Below, one piece after another: positions 1 through 8,238 of a DNA stretch of 64,000 nt. The notes below the pieces were generated by a model, which did not search any database, was not told where the DNA came from, and saw only the letters and a program-made list of their open reading frames with translations. The stretch is from Ruminococcus sp. (GTDB taxonomy: Bacteria; Bacillota; Clostridia; Oscillospirales; Acutalibacteraceae): positions 62,001 to 126,000 of the forward strand of contig JALELS010000014.1 of assembly GCA_022768065.1 (NCBI GenBank). The letters run 5' to 3'. How positions within the stretch are numbered: the first letter of the stretch is position 1; every line of letters starts with the position of its first letter. A program made the translations under genes and the position numbers.

Positions 1-330
1 GTGCTTAAAGCGCACGGATACGAAAGAAAGGACAAATACTACAAAGCCGTAAATGCCAATAAAGACACAATAGCGTTCTTTTGCCATTTCGGCGTAGAAT
101 GTGTTATGCTCTCACATCTGCTCAACATTTCGCCTGTCTGCCTGTGGCAGGGCTTTTGTGCCGCTCCGACTTCGGTTACGACGCTGTATACCGAAGAGCG
201 CGAAAAAGGCATAGCGGTATGGCGCTGCAGCTCATTCGGAGATATTTCGCATCTGTACGCCGGCAACGAAGAACCCGCATTTGCCGCACGGTTTTGCGAA
301 ATCTATGACGATATGTCGCAAAGGCACTGA
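1..330 (+). CDS. histidine phosphatase family protein, C-terminal fragment
   Basis: This open frame runs in from the left edge and stops with TGA at 328-330, so only the C-terminal 109 residues are visible and the GTG at position 1 is probably internal. The segment FFCHFGVECVMLSHLL (about residues 27-42) resembles the second catalytic histidine region of the phosphoglycerate-mutase-like histidine phosphatase fold. The substrate cannot be told from this piece: sugar phosphate, alpha-ribazole phosphate and general phosphatases share the fold. It converges on murC and the two share a bidirectional terminator. Confidence 0.6.
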   Translation: MLKAHGYERKDKYYKAVNANKDTIAFFCHFGVECVMLSHLLNISPVCLWQGFCAAPTSVTTLYTEEREKGIAVWRCSSFGDISHLYAGNEEPAFAARFCEIYDDMSQRH

Positions 331-343
331 TAAAAAACATATA

Positions 344-386
344 AAAAGGGGCTGTGAAAAACTTCTCGTTTTTACAGTCCCTTTTA
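344..386. terminator. bidirectional intrinsic terminator
   Basis: An A-run, a stem (AAAGGGGCTGT / ACAGTCCCTTT with a G-T pair) and a T-run lie between the convergent phosphatase fragment and murC. The A and T tracts on both sides allow termination in either direction. Confidence 0.75.
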
Positions 387-407
387 AATATCAGGATTTT
401 TATTAAA

Positions 408-1781
408 TTATTTAAGCTTATCTATCATCATATGAGCCGCTTTGTATATATCGCCGCAGCCGAGAGTCAGGACAAGGTCGCCGTCCTTTGCGTTTTTAAC
501 CACATAGTCGGCAACTTCCCCAAATGTATTGAACCACACGGAGCCCGGAATTTTTGCGGCGAGCTGAGAAGTGTATACATTATAGGTATTGACTTCACGC
601 GAACCCATTATTTCGGTCATTACGCAATGGTCGGGTATGCTGAGCACCTTTGCGAAGTCGTCCATCAGCATATATGTGCGTGAATAGGTAAACGGTTGGA
701 ATACCGCCCAAACGCTGTTATACCCCATCTCCATAGCGGCGTCAATGGTAACCTTGAGTTCTGCGGGGTGGTGTGCATAGTCGTCAACAAAGGTAATGCC
801 CTTATACTTGCCGAGCAGCTCAAAACGCCTGTGGGCACCGCTGAAAGCGTCAAGTCCCTCGCGGCACGACTCGGCATCCGCTCCGGAATACATTGAAGCC
901 GCCAAAGCCGCAAGCGCATTAAGGACATTGTGAAGCCCGGGAACTCTGAGTTTTATGTGGCAGAGGAACTCGCCCTTATGCATAGCGTCAAATTCATAAT
1001 AAGCGCCGTGTACGGGAGCGATATTTTCGGGATAATAGTCGTTCTCTTCCGCCATACCGAAAGTAATGAGATCCTTGCCCGAAATACCCTCCATGGCTTT
1101 TAAGGTGTTGGCGTCGTCGCCGTTGTAAATTACCGCCTTTGTCGCCATAGAAGCAAATTTATGGAAGCTCTTAATAAGATTGTCAAGCGTTTTGAAATAG
1201 TCGAGATGATCCTCGTCTATATTGAGTATAACGGCAACATCCGGTGACAGGTCAAGAAAAGTATCGACAAATTCGCATGCCTCGCAGACGAAATTTTCAC
1301 TCTTGCCTACCCTGCCGCTTGAACCCATCATGGGGAGTTTTCCGCCGATTACGGCAGAGGGGTCAAGCTTTGCGGTTATCATTATCTGCGTAGTCATAGA
1401 TGTGGTTGTGGTCTTGCCGTGAGTTCCGCAAATGCCTACGCAGTTCTTATACATTCTCGAAATTGCGCCGAAAAGCTTTGAGCGCTCAAAGGTCGGTATA
1501 CCGCTTGCCTTAGCGGCTACAAGCTCCGGATTATCTTTAAGCAAAGCCGCGGTATAAACTATCATCTCGGCGCCCTTGATGTTTTCAGCTTTTTGACCCA
1601 TGGTAACGGGTATACCGAGTTTACGTATTCTGTCAAGCGTATCGCTCTCGTTATTATCCGAGCCGGAAAGCTCATAGCCCCAGCTGTGAAGTATCTCGGC
1701 AAGCGGGCACATACCGCTGCCGCCTATCCCAATAAAATGTACTCTCTTTACTTCTTTTAAAAGTGTATCTATGTCTTTCAT
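408..1781 (-). CDS. murC: UDP-N-acetylmuramate--L-alanine ligase
   Basis: MurC adds L-alanine to UDP-MurNAc, the first amino acid of the peptidoglycan stem peptide, in the cytoplasm. The N-terminus has the Mur-ligase nucleotide-binding start VHFIGIGGSGM. The ATP P-loop GTHGKTTTT follows at about residue 120, and the C-terminal domain carries DDYAHHPAE, typical of MurC. I choose ATG 1781 (MKDIDTLL, 457 residues) because the AAAGG Shine-Dalgarno is about 10 nt upstream of it. The in-frame ATG at 1790 sits only 1 nt from that site. The gene is separated from the rest of the dcw cluster by the convergent dpaAB pair and has its own promoter. The paralogue Mpl is excluded by the MurC-type N-terminus and the cluster context. 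Confidence 0.95.
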   Translation of the reverse strand: MKDIDTLLKEVKRVHFIGIGGSGMCPLAEILHSWGYELSGSDNNESDTLDRIRKLGIPVTMGQKAENIKGAEMIVYTAALLKDNPELVAAKASGIPTFERSKLFGAISRMYKNCVGICGTHGKTTTTSMTTQIMITAKLDPSAVIGGKLPMMGSSGRVGKSENFVCEACEFVDTFLDLSPDVAVILNIDEDHLDYFKTLDNLIKSFHKFASMATKAVIYNGDDANTLKAMEGISGKDLITFGMAEENDYYPENIAPVHGAYYEFDAMHKGEFLCHIKLRVPGLHNVLNALAALAASMYSGADAESCREGLDAFSGAHRRFELLGKYKGITFVDDYAHHPAELKVTIDAAMEMGYNSVWAVFQPFTYSRTYMLMDDFAKVLSIPDHCVMTEIMGSREVNTYNVYTSQLAAKIPGSVWFNTFGEVADYVVKNAKDGDLVLTLGCGDIYKAAHMMIDKLK

Positions 1782-1830
1782 ATAAGCCATACCTTTCGGT
1801 TTATTATGTCAGTATCTCCGACTAAGATAT

Positions 1831-1859
1831 ATTATATTGCATTTTACCGAAAATTTAAA
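1831..1859 (-). promoter_or_regulatory. candidate SigA promoter of murC
   Basis: On the minus strand a perfect TATAAT (1831-1836) is preceded after 17 nt by a weak TTTAAA (1854-1859). It lies about 50 nt upstream of the murC start. Confidence 0.45.
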
Positions 1860-1876
1860 CCCTTAAATTACCTTTC

Positions 1877-1904
1877 ACAATATATTTTCGATGTTCATAT
1901 TATG
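1877..1904 (+). promoter_or_regulatory. candidate SigK-like promoter of dpaAB
   Basis: AC at 1877-1878, a 17-nt gap, then CATATTATG at 1896-1904 approximates the SigK pattern (AC, 16-17 nt, CATANNNTA) with one mismatch in the last bases. B. subtilis spoVF is known to be a SigK gene, which makes the placement sensible. The match is weak and A/T-rich DNA gives such hits by chance. Confidence 0.3.
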
Positions 1905-1941
1905 GTGTATAGATATCCATTCCGTAAAAGGAGGGAAAAGA

Positions 1942-2775
1942 ATGAAAAATATCGTTATTGCCGGCGGTGACAAAAGAATGAACTGTCTCGCCGAACAGCT
2001 TTTTAACAGCGGGTATTCCTTCTCGTCCTATGCCGCAAGCGGCGGCCTTGACAAAGAGGAATTTCTTTGTTACCTGCGTGAAAATAACAATATACTGCTG
2101 ATATTGCCTCTGCCTGTAAGCCGCGATAAGGTTTATTTGAATACCGATAAAGCATTCCAAAGCGTCAGCTTATCAGAAATTGCCGAATGTCTCGGCGAAA
2201 CCGATACGGTGGCAGGAGGAATCATCGGCGACAGTCGCGCTCTTTTGTCGGCAAACGGCGCAAAAGTATATGATTACTATGATGAGGAATTTATAACGGA
2301 CAATGCCCGTTTGACCGCGCAATGTCTTAAATTTGTGCTGAATGAAAACGGAATATATGATTTTACCGGCAAAAAAACGGCGGTTACCGGATACGGCAGA
2401 ACCGCCAAGGCAATCGCCGAATTTATGAAGGAAAACGGCGCAAAAGTCCTGATAACGGCAAGGGACCCGCATTCTCTCGGCGATGCGGTTAAAAAGGGCT
2501 ACAGCATTTGTTTGCTCAGGGACTATGACTGCATAGCACACGACGCGGATATTTTAATAAATACCGTTCCTGCCGAAATAATAGATGAAAATATTTTGAG
2601 TCGATTAAGGAAAGACGTACTGCTTATAGATATAGCCTCTCCCCCTTTCGGAGTGGATATCGGGCTTGCCGACTCTTACGGGATAAACGTCGTCAGGGCA
2701 TTGGGTCTTCCCGGAAAATATGCTCCCGAAAAAGCCGGCAAACTGATATTCAAGAAAACTCAACCGCTTCTGTAA
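1942..2775 (+). CDS. dpaA: dipicolinate synthase subunit A
   Basis: DpaA works with DpaB in the mother cell to make dipicolinic acid, the spore-core calcium chelator, from a lysine/DAP-pathway intermediate. The protein (277 residues) opens with MKNIVIAGGDKRM, the conserved N-terminal domain. The second half is a Rossmann NAD(P)-binding domain with GKKTAVTGYGRTAKAIAEF and the later segment RALGLPGKYAPEKAG characteristic of DpaA. ATG 1942 is chosen because AAAGGAGGG lies just upstream; a longer frame back to 1891 has no ribosome site. It is followed after 12 nt by dpaB. In B. subtilis the pair sits with asd-dapG-dapA; here it lies between ftsZ and murC. Confidence 0.95.
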   Translation: MKNIVIAGGDKRMNCLAEQLFNSGYSFSSYAASGGLDKEEFLCYLRENNNILLILPLPVSRDKVYLNTDKAFQSVSLSEIAECLGETDTVAGGIIGDSRALLSANGAKVYDYYDEEFITDNARLTAQCLKFVLNENGIYDFTGKKTAVTGYGRTAKAIAEFMKENGAKVLITARDPHSLGDAVKKGYSICLLRDYDCIAHDADILINTVPAEIIDENILSRLRKDVLLIDIASPPFGVDIGLADSYGINVVRALGLPGKYAPEKAGKLIFKKTQPLL

Positions 2776-2787
2776 GGGGGGAAAAAT

Positions 2788-3357
2788 GTGCTGAACTTAG
2801 GATTTGCAATGTGCGGTTCGTTCTGTACGTTTAAAAAAGTAATTCCGATTATGGCAAAGCTTAAAAGCGACGGATTTAACGTCGTTCCCATAATGTCAAA
2901 AACGGCGTTTTCCACCGACACACGCTTTGGTGCGGCAAAGGATTTTACCGACGAAATAACCAAAATAACCGGGAACGATATTATAAGCACTCTGCCCGAA
3001 GCAGAGCCGATAGGACCGAAAAAGCTGCTTGATTTGCTCATTATTGCGCCCGCCACGGGAAACACTCTCGGAAAAATGGCAAACGGCATAACCGATACCT
3101 CCGTTACGCTTGCCGCAAAGGCGCATCTTCGCAACAGACGTCCCGTGGTAATAGCCGTTTCGACAAATGACGCACTCGGCGCCGCAGCTAAAAACATAGG
3201 TCTTTTAATGAACTGCAAATATATCTACTTCGTACCGATGAGGCAGGACGACTGCATTAACAAGCCGAATTCCATAGTTGCTGATTTTGAAAAAATACCC
3301 ATAACCGTTTTAGACGCTTTGAACGGCAAGCAGACTGAGCCTGTAATAATATCATAA
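2788..3357 (+). CDS. dpaB: dipicolinate synthase subunit B (flavoprotein-like)
   Basis: DpaB is the flavoprotein-family partner of DpaA in dipicolinate synthesis during sporulation. The 189-residue protein starts LNLGFAMCGSFCTF, has the Rossmann-like LLIIAPATGNTLGKMANGI stretch of the Dfp/flavoprotein fold, and NKPNSIV near the C-terminus. The start is GTG 2788: the overlapping ATG at 2786 reads into an immediate TGA, and AAGGGGGG lies about 7 nt upstream of the GTG. It is co-transcribed with dpaA. Two terminator hairpins follow, the second shared with convergent ftsZ. Confidence 0.95.
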   Translation: MLNLGFAMCGSFCTFKKVIPIMAKLKSDGFNVVPIMSKTAFSTDTRFGAAKDFTDEITKITGNDIISTLPEAEPIGPKKLLDLLIIAPATGNTLGKMANGITDTSVTLAAKAHLRNRRPVVIAVSTNDALGAAAKNIGLLMNCKYIYFVPMRQDDCINKPNSIVADFEKIPITVLDALNGKQTEPVIIS

Positions 3358-3396
3358 AACGATGTAAAAATCACTTAAAGCACAACACAACCAATA

Positions 3397-3428
3397 TAAC
3401 CGCATCCGAAAAAATCCGGGTGCGGTTA
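3397..3428 (+). terminator. hairpin downstream of dpaB
   Basis: TAACCGCATC pairs with GGTGCGGTTA (one G-T pair) and is followed by TTATTTT on the plus strand, consistent with termination of dpaAB. Confidence 0.6.
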
Positions 3429-3440
3429 TTATTTTACAGC

Positions 3441-3481
3441 AAAAACGGGCTGTAAAACTTTCGTTTCCACAGCCCGTTTTT
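3441..3481 (-). terminator. terminator of ftsZ
   Basis: A stem AAAAACGGGCTGT / ACAGCCCGTTTTT flanked by A and T runs lies 35 nt beyond the ftsZ stop. It can serve ftsZ on the minus strand and back up dpaB termination on the plus strand. Confidence 0.75.
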
Positions 3482-3515
3482 AGGGATTTAATCAGAAAAG
3501 ATATTATAATTTAAA

Positions 3516-4634
3516 TTACTTTTTGCCGTTGAAGATGTCGAGAACGTCCATATAGCCGTCATCGTTTCCGAAGCCCTTGCCGTTGTCGGTAGTGCTGCTT
3601 ACATCCTCAAAACCGTCATCTTTGCCGCCGAATGAAAAATCATCGGTCTTAGAGGGCTTTTTGGGCATACCGTTTTCGTCTGTGCCGAAGCCTGTGGCGA
3701 TAACGGTAATTGTCATCTCGTCCTCTTTCTCTTTATCGAGGTCAACACCGAAGATGATGTTTGCATCTTCATCTGCCGCCGCACGAACTATGCCTGCAGC
3801 GGTATCAATATCGTCAAGACCGATATCCTCGGATGCGGAAATGCTTATGATAACGCCCTTGGCGCCGTCGATTGTGGATTCAAGAAGAGGGCTCGAAATA
3901 GCTCTCTGAGCCGCCTGCTCTGCCTTATCTTTACCCTTAGCCGTACCTACGCCCATATGAGCGTGGCCTGCGTCCTTCATAACAGCGGTAACATCGGCGA
4001 AGTCAAGATTTATGAGAGCCGGTTTAATGATAAGGTCGGAAATGCTCTTAACACCCTGGCGAAGAACATCATCGGCTATATCAAACGCATTGAGAAGAGT
4101 TATCTTCTGCTCGGAAACCTGCTTTAATCTCTCGTTTGGAATAACAACAAGGCTGTCTACATGACCTGCAAGCTCTGCAATGCCTGCCTCTGCCTGCTGC
4201 ATACGTACTTTACCCTCAAAGTCAAAGGGCTTTGTAACTATACCTACGGTAAGTATACCCTTTTCCTTAGCTATCTCGGCAATAACGGGAGCTGCGCCCG
4301 TACCTGTTCCGCCGCCCATACCTGCGGTTATAAATACCATCTGTGTATCGTTAAGAGCTTCGATAATGGCGTCGCGGCTCTCCTCGGCGGCTTTCTGACC
4401 GATTTCGGGCTTTGCACCGGCACCTCTGCCCTGTGTAATTTTTTCGCCTATCTGAATTTTCTGACCTGCCTTTGAAAAAGCAAGCGTCTGTTTATCGGTA
4501 TTTATAGCTATAAGCTGAACCCTGCCGAAGTCGTTGTTTGCCATACTGTTGACGGCATTTCCGCCGCCTCCGCCAACGCCTATAACTTTAATATTAGTAA
4601 CGTCATTAAATTCGTTGTCCATTTCAAAATCCAT
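3516..4634 (-). CDS. ftsZ: cell division GTPase FtsZ
   Basis: FtsZ is the tubulin-like GTPase that forms the cytokinetic ring. The 372-residue protein has the glycine-rich GVGGGGGNAVN region near residue 20 and the tubulin signature GGGTGTG at residues 107-113. The catalytic T7 loop segment NLDFADV is present. A charged linker follows, and the conserved C-terminal peptide ends DVLDIFNGKK, the docking site for FtsA/SepF-type anchors. No ftsA is in the cluster, so SepF is the probable anchor (inference). ATG 4634 follows GGAGG by 10 nt. It is the last gene of the dcw run and has its own promoter. Confidence 0.98.
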   Translation of the reverse strand: MDFEMDNEFNDVTNIKVIGVGGGGGNAVNSMANNDFGRVQLIAINTDKQTLAFSKAGQKIQIGEKITQGRGAGAKPEIGQKAAEESRDAIIEALNDTQMVFITAGMGGGTGTGAAPVIAEIAKEKGILTVGIVTKPFDFEGKVRMQQAEAGIAELAGHVDSLVVIPNERLKQVSEQKITLLNAFDIADDVLRQGVKSISDLIIKPALINLDFADVTAVMKDAGHAHMGVGTAKGKDKAEQAAQRAISSPLLESTIDGAKGVIISISASEDIGLDDIDTAAGIVRAAADEDANIIFGVDLDKEKEDEMTITVIATGFGTDENGMPKKPSKTDDFSFGGKDDGFEDVSSTTDNGKGFGNDDGYMDVLDIFNGKK

Positions 4635-4673
4635 TTGTGAACATCCTCCATTATGTAAAGTCTTTTATTTCAC

Positions 4674-4707
4674 ACCTAAATAAAGTTAAACTCATACCTA
4701 TTTAGGT
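4674..4707 (-). promoter_or_regulatory. inverted repeat at the ftsZ transcription start
   Basis: Perfect 9-bp arms ACCTAAATA (4674-4682) and TATTTAGGT (4699-4707) flank a 16-bp loop. The right arm is itself part of the 12-bp palindrome ACCTATTTAGGT (4696-4707). It starts right after the -10 box and overlaps the predicted start point, so it could be an operator or a 5' mRNA hairpin. Confidence 0.5.
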
Positions 4708-4708
4708 T

Positions 4709-4737
4709 AGTATATCATATTGTTCCGTTATTTTCAA
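4709..4737 (-). promoter_or_regulatory. SigA-type promoter of ftsZ
   Basis: Minus strand TTGAAA (4732-4737), 17-nt spacer, TATACT (4709-4714). It lies in the 138-bp gap between ftsQ and ftsZ and gives a leader of about 70 nt. Confidence 0.65.
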
Positions 4738-4772
4738 TGTTTTTTTGCGATATTATTGTATACGTATAAAGA

Positions 4773-5750
4773 TTACGGTGAAAGGAACGGAATCGTAGTA
4801 TTATCCTCACGCTGAGGACTGAGATATGCTTTTTTGTCAATGGTGAAATCTATACTGCCCGTAAAATCCGGGTTATCGCTGTCAAGTCTTGTAAGGGCAG
4901 CTTTAACGAAGTTCATTTTGTCGTTTATTGTGGACGAAAGTCCCAAAAGCACGGTAACGCGCTCTTTATATACCATTTTTACATTGGAATGGTTGCTCAC
5001 ATCTATGCTTGTAATTCCGCTGAGTTCGTTGGAATCAAGAAGCGTCAGCACATTCTTTATGATGCCGAGATCGTCATTATCCTGAAATTCCACGTTTTCG
5101 CCGGGGACTGCGGAAACAACGGGTGAAGAATCTATTATGATAATACCGTCGCCGATAGTCATAAGTCCGTCTTCAAGCACCTTGCCCTTATCGGAAACCA
5201 GCGTAAAGCTGTCGCCGTTATCTATTGCAAGCTTTGCCGTTGCAGCCGTGATTTTTATCGTTATTGTTCCCGAAAGATTGCGTTTTATTTCAGCCGTCTC
5301 AACATAAGGAAGTGTGCTTTCAATTCCCGCCGCGGCTTTTTTCTTGCTCGTCATAAACATATTGTCGCCTATATTTATCTGCGACGCATCTATAACGTCT
5401 TCACTGCTGTATACTTCGTCGCCCGTAACCGCCACATTGTCTACGTGGAAAAATACCGTAAGCGAAAGAGTTACGGCGACGGCAATTATAATTATCACAC
5501 CGATAAAAAGTGCAATCAGCCTTTTTATCTTGCGCTTTTTCATTTTGATAAGTCGGCTGCGACGGCGCATTTCATCACGCGAGAGCTGCTGCCTGCCGCC
5601 CTGCGTACGCTCATTTGCCCTGCCGCCGTACGTTATATCAGTTGTCTGCCTCCTGCGAGTGCCGGTCGGCGCGGTTTTCTGCCGACTCCCCCGCGGGCTT
5701 CCCGACGTTTTCGGCGAGTTGCCTTGTCTGCTGTTTTTCGGTCCCGTCAT
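4773..5750 (-). CDS. ftsQ: cell division protein FtsQ/DivIB (POTRA domain)
   Basis: FtsQ/DivIB is the bitopic divisome protein that links FtsL and the septal synthase. A long, basic, Ser/Gly/Pro-rich cytoplasmic tail comes first, ending in an Arg/Lys-rich stretch. One membrane helix follows (IALFIGVIIIIAVAVTLSLT, about residues 79-100), then an extracellular POTRA domain beginning HVDNVAVTG. The rest is a beta-rich region. ATG 5750 (MTGPKN) is chosen because AAGGA is about 9 nt upstream; an ATG at 5756 is only 3 nt from it. The first 113 nt lie inside the 3' end of murA in another frame. The next internal ATG (5570) would avoid this but has no ribosome site. Confidence 0.85.
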   Translation of the reverse strand: MTGPKNSRQGNSPKTSGSPRGSRQKTAPTGTRRRQTTDITYGGRANERTQGGRQQLSRDEMRRRSRLIKMKKRKIKRLIALFIGVIIIIAVAVTLSLTVFFHVDNVAVTGDEVYSSEDVIDASQINIGDNMFMTSKKKAAAGIESTLPYVETAEIKRNLSGTITIKITAATAKLAIDNGDSFTLVSDKGKVLEDGLMTIGDGIIIIDSSPVVSAVPGENVEFQDNDDLGIIKNVLTLLDSNELSGITSIDVSNHSNVKMVYKERVTVLLGLSSTINDKMNFVKAALTRLDSDNPDFTGSIDFTIDKKAYLSPQREDNTTIPFLSP

Positions 5751-7008
5751 TTTCATTTATCCTTCTCACGTCTGCTCCGAGCAGTCTAAGTACCTTTTCG
5801 GGGGCTTCGTATCCTCGGTCCAAATGCTGCGTACCGGTAATCACGGTCTCGCCCTTTGCGGCAAGGCCTGCCGTTATAAGCGCGAATCCTCCGCGCAGGT
5901 CGGGAGCCACAACATTTGCGCCCGTCAGATACTTTGTTCCCTCGATAACCGCCATTCTGCCCTCGACGCTTATTTTTGCGCCGAGCCGCATAAGTTCGGG
6001 TACGTGTTTAAATCTGCTCTCAAATATATTTTCTATTATTACGCTCGTGCCGTCCGCTACAGACAGCATGGCTCCGACTATTGCCTGAACATCGGTCGGA
6101 AAGCCCGGATACGGCATGGTGCGTATCATTTTTACTCTTTTAAGCCTCGGCGGTGCGGACAGACAAATCCACCTGCCGCTCGTCGTTATATCACAGCCCG
6201 CTTCGGAAAGCACCGGAATCAGCGCACCGATATGGGCCGGAATTATATCTTTTATGCAAACTCTGCCGCCGGTTGCCGAGGCGGCTATGAGATAAGACGA
6301 CGCCTCGATACGGTCGGGTATAACGGTATGGCACGTGCCGTGGAGTTTTTTGACTCCCTCTATGACCACCGTGCTGTCGCCCGCGCCCGAAATTTTAGCG
6401 CCGCAGCCGTTCAAAAAATCGGCAAGGTCGCTGATTTCGGGTTCTCGCGCCGCATTTGTAATAACGGTTGTTCCGTCCGCTACGGCGGCTGCTATCATTA
6501 TGTTTTCGGTGGCGCCTACGCTCGGAAAGGAAAGCGTAATATCCGCTCCGTGAAGTGAGTTGCCGAGCGAGCAATACAGCCTGCCGTGCTCTTCGGTAAT
6601 TTCTGCGCCGAGTTTTCGCATTGACGACAAATGCAGGTCAATCGGTCTGAGGCCTATTTCGCAGCCTCCCGGCGAAGATATTTCGGCTTTTCCGGTACGG
6701 GCAAGAACCGCGCCCAAAAAGACCACCGAGGAACGCATCTCACGCATTAAATCGTCGGGTATTTCGCTTACGGTAATGACCGAAGAGTCCACTTCTACCG
6801 TGTGCCCCTCGCGTATGACCTTGCAGCCGAGATGGCGAAGTATTTGAATGGCGGCGTCTACATCCGAGAGCGCCGGGCAATTATGTATTTTGCATTTGCC
6901 GCCCGACAGCACCGTAGCCGCCAAAATAGGAAGCGCGCTGTTTTTTGAGCCGTGGACTTCAATTTCTCCGCAGAGTCTTCGTCCGCCCTCTATTATTATC
7001 TTATCCAA
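5638..7008 (-). CDS. murA: UDP-N-acetylglucosamine 1-carboxyvinyltransferase
   Basis: MurA transfers enolpyruvate from PEP to UDP-GlcNAc, the committed step of peptidoglycan synthesis. The protein begins with the family start DKIIIEGGRRLCGEIEVHGS. The active-site loop SSPGGCEIGLRPIDLHL keeps the PEP-binding cysteine, the target of fosfomycin. The start is TTG 7008, with AGGGGT about 9 nt upstream; the ATG at 7050 adds 14 non-family residues and lacks a site. The usual MurA fold ends near LLGADVRRI, but this one carries about 39 extra polar residues, a tail almost exactly the length of the overlap with ftsQ. The gene lies 78 bp after murG. Confidence 0.95.
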   Translation of the reverse strand: MDKIIIEGGRRLCGEIEVHGSKNSALPILAATVLSGGKCKIHNCPALSDVDAAIQILRHLGCKVIREGHTVEVDSSVITVSEIPDDLMREMRSSVVFLGAVLARTGKAEISSPGGCEIGLRPIDLHLSSMRKLGAEITEEHGRLYCSLGNSLHGADITLSFPSVGATENIMIAAAVADGTTVITNAAREPEISDLADFLNGCGAKISGAGDSTVVIEGVKKLHGTCHTVIPDRIEASSYLIAASATGGRVCIKDIIPAHIGALIPVLSEAGCDITTSGRWICLSAPPRLKRVKMIRTMPYPGFPTDVQAIVGAMLSVADGTSVIIENIFESRFKHVPELMRLGAKISVEGRMAVIEGTKYLTGANVVAPDLRGGFALITAGLAAKGETVITGTQHLDRGYEAPEKVLRLLGADVRRINENDGTEKQQTRQLAENVGKPAGESAENRADRHSQEADN

Positions 7009-7086
7009 TACATACACACCCCTCAAATAAAAGAACTTACCCTTTTTCATACTATGCAGGGCTGTATGTTTTGGAAACAGAAGCTG

Positions 7087-8211
7087 TTATTTTTTTGCCG
7101 CTAACCTCTCTATTATATCACATATCATCGAAGAAGAGTTTTCCACCGCCAATTTTTTGGCATTCTTGCCGAGTCTTACAAGTGTTTCGCGGTCTGCGAC
7201 AAGAGAATCAAACTCCGAAATGAGCTTTTCGGGTGTTAAATCCTTCTCCTCAATAACGCGTGCGGCGTCTTTTTCAACAAGAGCCATGGCGTTATGATAC
7301 TGATGATTTTCGGCAACATTGGGTGACGGAATCAGTATTGACGCTCTGCCGACCGCTTCGATTTCGGAGAGCGACGACGCACCTGCCCTGCCGATAACAA
7401 GGTCACATGCCGCAAGGCAGACATCCATATCGTCTATATATTCGCGTATTACCACGTTGCTTGCTTTTTTCTCATCTACTCCGAGTTCTTTCAGCTTATC
7501 GGGAACCCATTTACCGTACTTTCCGGTAGAATGCATAAAGAACAGATTTTTATTTTGCCAGCGTTCTGCTATCAGAGCAGTCATATTTTCGTTTATTGCC
7601 TTTGCGCCGAGACTGCCGCCCATTGAGAGCACCATTATACTGTCGGGTGAGACGCCGAGCTTTGCGCGTGAAAAATCACGGTCCGCTTCTATAATTTCGC
7701 TCCTTACCGGAAGCCCCGTAACAACGGGCTCGTTTTTACATTCAAGGTATTCTTCCGCCTTTTTGACGGTAAGCATAACCTTGTCCACCGTTTTGGCGAG
7801 AGCCTTGTTTGTAACGCCGGGATATGCGTTTTGCTCATGAATTGCGGTCTTTACGCCGAGCTTACAGGCCGTTCTCACAACGGGACCGCTGACATATCCG
7901 CCGAATCCTACGACCACATCGGGTTTAAAGTCCTTGATTATTTTTTTGACTTCCCTCGAAGAGCTTATCATAAGAAAAAGCGTTTTAATATTTTTAGCTA
8001 TGTTTTTAGCGGAAAATTTTCTCTGGAAACCGGTAATTTCAATGGTTTTAAATGCAAACCCCGCCGCCGGTACAAGCTTTGACTCCATATGCTCCTTTGT
8101 ACCTATAAAAAGTATGTCGGCATCCGGATGGCGGCGTCTGAGCTCGCCCGCGGATGCAAGCGCCGGATTTATATGTCCGCCGGTACCGCCGGCAGCGAAT
8201 ATGACTTTCAT
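7087..8211 (-). CDS. murG: UDP-GlcNAc:lipid I N-acetylglucosaminyltransferase
   Basis: MurG makes lipid II by adding GlcNAc to lipid I at the inner membrane face. The 374-residue GT-B protein has the N-terminal glycine loop FAAGGTGGHINPALA and the second G-loop VVVGFGGYVSGPVV. The donor-site region in the C-terminal half reads VIGRAGASSLSEIEAVGRASILIPSPNVAENHQ; I split it here only as description of the Ser/Glu-rich UDP-GlcNAc site. AAAGGAGT precedes ATG 8211. It is 27 nt downstream of ftsW. Confidence 0.96.
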   Translation of the reverse strand: MKVIFAAGGTGGHINPALASAGELRRRHPDADILFIGTKEHMESKLVPAAGFAFKTIEITGFQRKFSAKNIAKNIKTLFLMISSSREVKKIIKDFKPDVVVGFGGYVSGPVVRTACKLGVKTAIHEQNAYPGVTNKALAKTVDKVMLTVKKAEEYLECKNEPVVTGLPVRSEIIEADRDFSRAKLGVSPDSIMVLSMGGSLGAKAINENMTALIAERWQNKNLFFMHSTGKYGKWVPDKLKELGVDEKKASNVVIREYIDDMDVCLAACDLVIGRAGASSLSEIEAVGRASILIPSPNVAENHQYHNAMALVEKDAARVIEEKDLTPEKLISEFDSLVADRETLVRLGKNAKKLAVENSSSMICDIIERLAAKK

Positions 8212-8238
8212 ATATTTACTCCTTTTTTGAGGCTGTTT

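Noticed and set aside
5314..6558. Long open frame on the plus strand (414 codons) opposite murA/ftsQ
   Set aside because: It is the antisense shadow of conserved murA and ftsQ and has no ribosome site or family features.
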